This document shows, piece by piece, positions 8,581-13,628 of a DNA stretch of 13,628 bases; the stretch's first letter is position 1, and each line of letters starts with the position of its first letter. Position numbers and translations under genes: made by a program. Source of the stretch: Synechococcus sp. GFB01 (GTDB lineage: Bacteria > Cyanobacteriota > Cyanobacteriia > PCC-6307 > Cyanobiaceae); the NCBI RefSeq assembly GCF_001039265.1, contig NZ_LFEK01000016.1:8788-22415 (forward strand), given 5' to 3'. Below the pieces are notes generated by a model, which searched no databases, was not told the origin of the DNA, and was given only the letters and a program-made list of their open reading frames with translations.

Positions 8581-9894
8581 ATGAACCCTGCCACCGTTCC
8601 CGACCCCAGCCCTGAGCTGCTGCAGCGTGCGGCGGCCGTGCGCCGCAGCGCCATGGCCCTCGCCCAGCGCAGCGATGGCGAGCGCCAGGCGGCGCTGCAG
8701 GCCATGGCCGACGGCCTCGAGGCCTGCCGCGAGGCCATCCTGGCTGCCAACCGCGCCGATCTGGAGGCTGCCGCCGCCGATGGGCTGGCGCCGGCCCTGG
8801 TGGCGCGCCTGAAGCTGGACGGAACCAAGCTCGATGGTGCCATCGAAGGGGTGCGCCAGGTGGCCGCCCTGGACGATCCGGTGGGCCGTCGTCAGCTCCA
8901 CACCGAGCTTGACCAGGGCCTCGAGCTGGAGCGCATCAGCGTGCCGCTCGGGGTGGTGGGGGTGATCTTCGAGGCGCGCCCCGATGCGGTGATGCAGATC
9001 GCGGCCCTGGCGATCCGCTCCGGCAACGGCGCCATCCTCAAGGGCGGCCGCGAAGCCAGCCGCAGTTGCGCCGCGATCATCGAGGCCCTGCGGGCGGGCC
9101 TGGCCGGCTCGGCCGTGGCGCCTTCGGCCCTGGAGCTGCTGACCAGCCGCGAGGAGAGCCTGGCCCTGCTGAAGCTCGACGGGCTGGTGGATCTGATCAT
9201 CCCGCGCGGCTCCAATGCGCTGGTGCGCTTCATCCAGGACAACACCCGCATCCCCGTGCTGGGCCACGCCGACGGCATCTGCCACCTCTACGTCGACGCC
9301 GCCGCCGACTGTGATCAGGCCCTGCGGGTGGCGCTCGATGCCAAGACCCAGTACCCGGCGGCCTGCAATGCGATCGAAACCCTGCTGGTGCATGAGGGTG
9401 TTGCGCCGCTGTTCCTGCCCCGGGCAGTGCAGGCCTTCGCCGCCGCCGCCGTGGAGCTGCGCGGCGATGCGGCGGCGATGGCGCTGGGGGTGAGCCATGC
9501 CGCCAGCGAGGACGACTGGCGTACCGAATACTCCGACCTGATCCTGGCGGTGCGCGTGGTGCCCAGCCTGGACGCGGCGCTCGAGCACATCGCCACCTAC
9601 GGCTCGCGCCACACCGACGCGATCTGCACCACCGATGCCGAGGCCGCCGAGCGCTTCCTGGCGGCCGTCGACAGCGCCGGGGTCTACGTCAACTGCTCCA
9701 CCCGCTTCGCCGACGGCTTCCGCTACGGCTTCGGCGCCGAGGTGGGCATCTCCACCCAGACCCTGCCCCCCCGCGGGCCGGTGGGGCTGGAGGGCCTGGT
9801 GACCTATCGCTACCACCTGCGCGGCGAGGGGCACATCGCCGCCGACTACGCCAGCGGCCGGCGCCGCTTCAGCCATCGCAGCCTGCCCCTGTGA
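8581..9894 (+). CDS. proA: Gamma-glutamyl phosphate reductase (glutamate-5-semialdehyde dehydrogenase)
   Basis: ProA reduces L-glutamyl-5-phosphate to glutamate-5-semialdehyde with NADPH, the second step of proline synthesis, in the cytoplasm. The intact frame gives 437 aa, close to the family's usual 415-440. Family signatures are clear: [19 protein letters not shown] about residues 118-136, a Gly-rich [12 protein letters not shown] loop, [17 protein letters not shown], the [12 protein letters not shown] block, catalytic Cys 262 in [14 protein letters not shown], and a C-terminal [11 protein letters not shown]. The ATG at 8581 is chosen because the first helical residues ([15 protein letters not shown]) follow soon after and no better start lies upstream. 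It begins 34 bases after the ROK gene, and its TGA overlaps the folB GTG by 3 bases. proB is not in the window. Codon use and GC content match the neighbours. The assignment is secure. Confidence 0.97.
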   Translation: MNPATVPDPSPELLQRAAAVRRSAMALAQRSDGERQAALQAMADGLEACREAILAANRADLEAAAADGLAPALVARLKLDGTKLDGAIEGVRQVAALDDPVGRRQLHTELDQGLELERISVPLGVVGVIFEARPDAVMQIAALAIRSGNGAILKGGREASRSCAAIIEALRAGLAGSAVAPSALELLTSREESLALLKLDGLVDLIIPRGSNALVRFIQDNTRIPVLGHADGICHLYVDAAADCDQALRVALDAKTQYPAACNAIETLLVHEGVAPLFLPRAVQAFAAAAVELRGDAAAMALGVSHAASEDDWRTEYSDLILAVRVVPSLDAALEHIATYGSRHTDAICTTDAEAAERFLAAVDSAGVYVNCSTRFADGFRYGFGAEVGISTQTLPPRGPVGLEGLVTYRYHLRGEGHIAADYASGRRRFSHRSLPL

Positions 9895-10259
9895 ACGGCG
9901 ATCGGATCGTGGTGCGGGGGCTGCGGCTCTGGGCCCACGTGGGGGTGCTGGAGCAGGAGCGGCAGCGGGGCCAGTGGTTCGAGCTCGACCTGGAGCTGGC
10001 GGTGGACCTTGCCCTGGCCGGCGCCAGCGACCGCCTGGACGACACGCTCGACTACAGCCGTCTGATCGGAGCCCTGCAGCAGCAGGCGCGCTGCATCCGC
10101 TGCCAGACCCTGGAGCACTACAGCAGCTGCATGCTGGATCGGGTCGAGCAGCTGTTCGGATCGGTGCCGGTGCATCTCGAGCTGCGCAAGTGCAACGCCC
10201 CCGTGCCGGGTTTCGCCGGCCTGGTGGCAGTGCGGCGGAGTCGTCACTGGGGCTTCTGA
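9891..10259 (+). CDS. folB: Dihydroneopterin aldolase
   Basis: FolB cleaves 7,8-dihydroneopterin to 6-hydroxymethyl-7,8-dihydropterin and glycolaldehyde in folate biosynthesis. The protein is 122 aa, normal for the family. It shows the N-terminal strand and turn [18 protein letters not shown], Glu21/Glu23 where the family has its conserved acidic pair, WFELDLEL, Tyr55 in DDTLDYSRL, Glu75 in TLEHY, and Lys100 in [11 protein letters not shown], the position of the catalytic lysine. The start is GTG 9891, which shares GTGA with the proA stop, a classic coupled overlap, so proA and folB should be translated together. Many FolB proteins have KP where this has KC; I recall Cys-containing forms in picocyanobacteria, so this looks lineage-specific. 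folB ends 7 bases before the stop of a converging gene, and no terminator hairpin is visible between them. Confidence 0.94.
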   Translation: MNGDRIVVRGLRLWAHVGVLEQERQRGQWFELDLELAVDLALAGASDRLDDTLDYSRLIGALQQQARCIRCQTLEHYSSCMLDRVEQLFGSVPVHLELRKCNAPVPGFAGLVAVRRSRHWGF

Positions 10260-10266
10260 GGGCGGT

Positions 10267-10869
10267 TCAGCAGCGCAGCAGCCAACCGCGGCGGTCGTGG
10301 AAATCGGCGTCCGGCCCGGGATGGTGCAGGGCCCAGTAGCTGAGGCCCCCATCCTCAGCTTCGATCACGGCCGTCACGCCCACCTGCAGCGCTCCGGCCG
10401 CGGCCAGCTCGCGGGGCAGGGGGCAGGTCAGCCGCAGGGTCAGCCCCAGGCCAGCCGCGCCGCTGCGGGTCACCGTGAACGGCAGCTCTGTGAAGCAGGG
10501 TTCCACCTCGAGGCCCTGGCGGTAATCGCTGAGCCGGTAGACGTTCCAGTCGCCGCTGGGGGCCAGATTCACCTCCCAGTAGGGCGTCTGACCCACAGCG
10601 CCGATGAAGGCCTCCAGACAGGTGTGCTGCCAGAGGCCGTCGCGCCGCCTGGGCCGCTCGCCGGCGGGCGGCAGGCGCACCCCGGCCAGACCGCAGAGCT
10701 CGAACTCCAGCTGCAGAAGAGCCGCGGATCCGCCGCTGCGCCGGATGGCCAGCCTCCCCCCGATGGCCAGATCGCCAGGAGCCGGGCCCGGCAGCGCGCC
10801 AGCCCCACCCACGAAGGGCACCAGCCTGAAGGGCTGGCAGGCTTCGGGCGCCTCGGGCTGCGGATCCAT
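10267..10869 (-). CDS. DOMON-like domain protein of unknown function
   Basis: The intact minus-strand ORF encodes 200 aa with no signal peptide. The pattern fits the cyanobacterial 'DOMON-like' family (beta-sandwich related to carbohydrate- or heme-binding modules, sometimes seen with murein or sugar enzymes). Key blocks are LWQHTCLEAFIG (about residue 78 on), YWEVNLAPSGDWNVYRLSDY (about 96-115), and the C-terminal end FHDRRGWLL. Such modules usually bind a small ligand; no catalytic residues can be pointed out. Its ATG overlaps the TGA of the NahK-like kinase by one base (TGATG), so it is the third gene of a leftward operon with an M3 peptidase and that kinase. It converges on folB with 7 bases between stops. 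A sugar-binding role beside a sugar kinase is an attractive guess but only inference. Confidence 0.82.
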   Translation of the reverse strand: MDPQPEAPEACQPFRLVPFVGGAGALPGPAPGDLAIGGRLAIRRSGGSAALLQLEFELCGLAGVRLPPAGERPRRRDGLWQHTCLEAFIGAVGQTPYWEVNLAPSGDWNVYRLSDYRQGLEVEPCFTELPFTVTRSGAAGLGLTLRLTCPLPRELAAAGALQVGVTAVIEAEDGGLSYWALHHPGPDADFHDRRGWLLRC

Positions 10870-12005
10870 CAGCTGAGCTCCTCGATCAGGCTGCGGATCG
10901 CTCCCTCCTGGGCCTCGATGCTCTCGGTGAGCCGGAACTGCACGAGGGCCCGTTCGAGGTTGTGGCGCCCATGCCGCACCTTGAAGTACACGTTGCCGGC
11001 CAGGTGATCGGTGAAGAAGCGCAGACCCAGCTCGAAGGGCAGCAGCCGGATGGCGTCGTAGAGGTGCTCCAGGTCGGCGGCACTGAGGCAGGAGCGGGCC
11101 TCGGCCAGATAGCCCTCCAGCATGGAGCGGCAGATCGCCAGGTCGAAGCGCACCGCCGCCAGGTCGGTGGTCTCCTCGCCGGCGGGGTTGCAGCCCGAAC
11201 GCAGGCAGTCGCCGATGTCGTAGTGCAGCAGTCCCGGCTTCACCGTGTCCAGATCCACCAGGGCCACGGCGCAGCCGGTGCTGGAGCAGAGCAGCACGTT
11301 GTTGACCTTGGGATCCCCATGGATCGGCCTGAGCCGGAGGCGACCCCGTTCGCGGGCCCTCTCCAGCACGGGCACCAGATCGAGCCGCTCGTCCACGAAC
11401 AGGCGGCAGTGGTCGCTCTCGGGGCAGCGCGGCACCTGGCTGGAGGCCAGCACCCGCTGGTACTCGGCCAGATAGCGGGGGGTCATATGAAAGCCCTCCA
11501 GCGTGTCGGCCAGCCGCTCGGGCGGCAGGTCGTCGATCAGCCGATGGAAGCGACCCAGGGCGCGGCCCACCTCCCGGGCGTGGTCCAGGCTCTGCACCGT
11601 GTCATAGCAGCAGGAGTCGGCCACGAAGCTGAGCATGCGCCAGGCCTCGCCCTGATCCTCCAGCCAGCTGGATCCAGCCGGGGCATCGGAGGCATCGTTG
11701 GCTGCCCCACCAGGGGAGCTGCAGGGGATCAGCCGGGGCAGCTCCCAGCGCCCGTCGCCGGGGAGTCTGCCCAGCCGGGCCTGGCGGGCGGCGGCATGGG
11801 TGCTGAGCACCCCCAGGTTGGCCATCACCAGATCCGGTCGCGGGAACACCTGGGTGTTGATCCTCTGCAGCACCCCCCGCGCCCCGTTGCTGGCGTGCAC
11901 CAGGTAGGTGTCGTTGATGTTGCCGCTGCCCAGGGGTTCCACGGTCTCGACCGGGGCGCCGAGCGCGAAGCGGCTGGCGATCGCCAGGAGGCGTTGCTGA
12001 TCCAT
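10869..12005 (-). CDS. Phosphotransferase of the aminoglycoside-kinase fold, N-acetylhexosamine 1-kinase (NahK)-like
   Basis: The intact ORF encodes 378 aa. It has a degenerate N-lobe (LGSGNINDTYLV about residues 25-36, then GVLQRINTQVFPRPD), a low-complexity Ser/Gly/Ala insert at about 95-115, and a strong kinase core. Catalytic Asp231 lies in IHGDPKVNNVLL, and the metal-binding site is DLDTVKPG (Asp251/Asp253) followed by YDIGDCLRSG. The 'INTQVFPRPDLVMANL' and 'IHGDxKxNN...DLDTVxPG' pattern is that of NahK, which phosphorylates GlcNAc/GalNAc at C1, rather than of true aminoglycoside kinases. No antibiotic resistance role is implied. It sits 7 bases after the M3 peptidase stop and overlaps the DOMON gene by one base. 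Substrate is inferred only from family resemblance; choline/homoserine-type substrates of the same fold are less likely but possible. Confidence 0.85.
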   Translation of the reverse strand: MDQQRLLAIASRFALGAPVETVEPLGSGNINDTYLVHASNGARGVLQRINTQVFPRPDLVMANLGVLSTHAAARQARLGRLPGDGRWELPRLIPCSSPGGAANDASDAPAGSSWLEDQGEAWRMLSFVADSCCYDTVQSLDHAREVGRALGRFHRLIDDLPPERLADTLEGFHMTPRYLAEYQRVLASSQVPRCPESDHCRLFVDERLDLVPVLERARERGRLRLRPIHGDPKVNNVLLCSSTGCAVALVDLDTVKPGLLHYDIGDCLRSGCNPAGEETTDLAAVRFDLAICRSMLEGYLAEARSCLSAADLEHLYDAIRLLPFELGLRFFTDHLAGNVYFKVRHGRHNLERALVQFRLTESIEAQEGAIRSLIEELS

Positions 12006-12012
12006 CCTGCGC

Positions 12013-13628
12013 TCAGGCCTCGGCCGCCACGAGGCCGGAATGGCGGATCAGGGCCTCGCTGCTGGGTGGACGGCCGCGGAAGGCCTCGAAGATCTCGGCC
12101 GGCGACCGACTGCCGCCGAGCGCGAGCACCGTCTCGCGGAAGCGGCGGCCGGTGGCCACCACCTCATCCTCCACGTCGAGCCCCACCTCCTCGAAGGCGC
12201 TGAACGCGTCGGCGCTGAGCACCTCCGCCCACTTGTAGGAGTAATAGCCGGCCGAGTAGCCACCCGCGAAGATGTGGCTGAAGGAGCAGAGGAACGCGTC
12301 TTCCGCGATCGGCTCCAGCACGGTCGTGGTGCGGGCGATCTCGCGCCGCAGCTGCTCGGGGCTGCGGCCGCAGTCGGGTGTCCAGACGCTGTGCAGGCGC
12401 AGGTCGGTGAGGGCGAAGTGCACCTGGCGCAGGGTGGCCGTGCCATTCATGAAGGTGCGCGCCGCCAGCAGCTTGCGGTACTCAGCCTCGGGCAGCGGCT
12501 CGCCGGTCTGCCAGTGGCGGGCCATGCCCATCAGGGTGGCGCGGTCGTAGCACCAGTTCTCCATGAACTGACTGGGCAGCTCCACCGCGTCCCACTCCAC
12601 GTTGTTGATTCCGGCCGCCTGGGGGCGCTCCACGGTGGTGAGCATGTGCTGGAGCCCATGGCCGAACTCATGGAACAGGGTCTCCACCTCCTCGAAGGTC
12701 ATCAGGCTGGGGGTGTCGCCCACGGGCGGACTCTGGTTGCAGATCAGGTAGGCCACGGGCAGCACCGGTTCGCCGGCGCGGCTCACGCTCCGGCCCAGGC
12801 ACTCATCCATCCAGGCGCCGCCACGCTTGCTGCCCGGGCGGCTGAAGGGGTCGAGATAGAAGGTCGCCAGGGTCACGCCGCTCGAGCCGTCGAGCACCCT
12901 GAAATGCCGCACGTCCGGATGCCAGGTGGGCGCAGCGCCGGGATCGCTGCTCACGATGCGGATGTCGAAGAGGCGCTGGCAGAGACCGAACAGCCCCTGC
13001 AGCACCTGCTCCAGCGGGAACCAGGGCCGTAGCGCCTCCGAATCGAGCTCGAAGCTCTCGCGGCGCAGCCGTTCGGCCCAGAAGGCCACATCCCAGGGCT
13101 TGAGATCCTCGGCCTCGGCAGCGCCGTGGCGGGCGGCGCATGCGCGCAGCTGCTCCAGCTCGCTTCGGGCGATCGGATAGGCCGCGGCCCGCAGCTCCTC
13201 GAGCAGCTGCTCCACCTCGGCCACCGAGCCGGCCATCTTGCTGGCCAGGCTCACCTCGGCCCAGCTGTCATAGCCCAGACGCCTCGCCTGCTCCAGCCGC
13301 AGGGTGAGGATCCGCTCGATCAGGGGCCAGTTGTTGAGCTCCCCGCTGGAGGCGCGGGCCACCTGGGCCCGATAGACGGTTTCGCGCAGGTCGCGCCGCT
13401 CGCTGTATTTCAGAAAGGGGATCACGCGTGGCATGTCGAGCCCCATCCGCCAGCCCGGCTCGCCGGCATCACGGGCCGCCTGGGCGAGCAGCTGGCGCAG
13501 GCTGTCCGGCAGCCCGGCCAGCTCGGCCTCCTCGCTGAGGCAGAGGCTCCAGGTGTTGGTGGCATCGAGCAGGTGATTGCCGAAATCGCTGGCGAGCCTG
13601 GCCAGCTCGGCCGTGGTGGCGTTGAAGG
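12013..13628 (-). CDS. prlC: M3 family zinc metallopeptidase (oligopeptidase A / PrlC type), N-terminus beyond window
   Basis: M3 oligopeptidases (thimet oligopeptidase/OpdA family) degrade short peptides, including cleaved signal peptides, in the cytoplasm. The minus-strand frame stays open to the right edge; the first visible residues are FNATTAELARL. An ATG at 13446 is internal (the MGLDMP block), not the start. About 537 residues are present of a family norm near 680-700, so roughly 150 N-terminal residues are missing. The zinc site is FHEFGHGLQHML (codons 12672-12658 for HEFGH), and the third ligand Glu follows in VELPSQFMENW. Downstream family blocks include SHIFAGGYSAGYYSYKWAEVLSAD and the C-terminal FRGRPPSSEALIRHSGL. 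It is the first visible gene of a leftward cluster with the NahK-like kinase 7 bases downstream. The assignment is secure at family level; prlC is the common name in picocyanobacteria. Confidence 0.93.
   Translation of the reverse strand, partial: FNATTAELARLASDFGNHLLDATNTWSLCLSEEAELAGLPDSLRQLLAQAARDAGEPGWRMGLDMPRVIPFLKYSERRDLRETVYRAQVARASSGELNNWPLIERILTLRLEQARRLGYDSWAEVSLASKMAGSVAEVEQLLEELRAAAYPIARSELEQLRACAARHGAAEAEDLKPWDVAFWAERLRRESFELDSEALRPWFPLEQVLQGLFGLCQRLFDIRIVSSDPGAAPTWHPDVRHFRVLDGSSGVTLATFYLDPFSRPGSKRGGAWMDECLGRSVSRAGEPVLPVAYLICNQSPPVGDTPSLMTFEEVETLFHEFGHGLQHMLTTVERPQAAGINNVEWDAVELPSQFMENWCYDRATLMGMARHWQTGEPLPEAEYRKLLAARTFMNGTATLRQVHFALTDLRLHSVWTPDCGRSPEQLRREIARTTTVLEPIAEDAFLCSFSHIFAGGYSAGYYSYKWAEVLSADAFSAFEEVGLDVEDEVVATGRRFRETVLALGGSRSPAEIFEAFRGRPPSSEALIRHSGLVAAEA

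Noticed and set aside
10260..10266. Bidirectional terminator between converging folB and the DOMON-like gene
   Set aside because: Only 7 bases separate the stops and I see no hairpin with a T tract on either strand.
10869..12005. Antibiotic resistance by an aminoglycoside phosphotransferase
   Set aside because: The fold is shared, but the kinase core matches the NahK-type pattern (HGDPKVNN, DLDTVKPG), and the context is housekeeping rather than mobile.
1..13628. A defence system, prophage, transposon or gene cluster of an unknown kind
   Set aside because: All genes match core picocyanobacterial families with uniform composition. No transposase, integrase, nuclease, direct-repeat array or attachment site was seen.

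Overview
The window looks like chromosome from a high-GC picocyanobacterium of the Cyanobium / Synechococcus type. Base composition is about 70% GC by eye. The lineage call rests on a recognisable Ycf51 (a cyanobacterial/plastid conserved protein), a cyanobacterial-style TamB, a ROK sugar kinase with the cyanobacterial form of its signature, and the tight proA-folB pair. I see no tRNA, rRNA, CRISPR array, insertion sequence or phage gene. Genes are packed with gaps of 0 to 80 bases, and no gene-free stretch exceeds 300 bases.

Layout. Bases 1-3292 hold a leftward run: ycf51, a DUF4332 helix-hairpin-helix protein, a small secreted protein of about 96 aa, a CocE/NonD-type serine hydrolase, and a secreted DUF3887-like protein that leaves the window on the left. 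An 81-base divergent spacer follows. Bases 3374-10259 hold a rightward run: tamB, a ROK glucokinase-like gene, proA (proline biosynthesis) and folB (folate biosynthesis). Bases 10267-13628 hold a leftward run converging on folB: an M3 metallopeptidase entering from the right edge, a NahK-like phosphotransferase and a DOMON-like protein. These three are separated by 7 bases or overlap by 1, so they are probably co-transcribed.

The main oddity is that four different genes in the left 7.7 kb (CocE hydrolase, ycf51, tamB, ROK kinase) are each broken by frameshifts. I place six breaks, at about 1298, 1778, 3008, 6380, 6889 and 7713. Every one is repaired by adding a single G/C base, usually in a short G/C run. 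After repair each gene has a whole number of codons and its family motifs become continuous. All genes to the right of 7.75 kb are intact. This pattern fits a one-base deletion error in the reads or assembly better than real decay of four unrelated housekeeping genes. I describe these genes as whole genes with interrupted frames.

Functionally the window is mostly core metabolism and envelope biology: outer-membrane/lipid transport (TamB), sugar phosphorylation (ROK and NahK-like kinases), proline and folate synthesis, and peptide turnover (M3). I found no convincing previously undescribed system. The most useful second looks are the deletion pattern, the apparent CTG start of the DUF4332 gene, the lost zinc site of the ROK kinase, and the conserved-looking but unexplained M3 / NahK-like / DOMON cluster.
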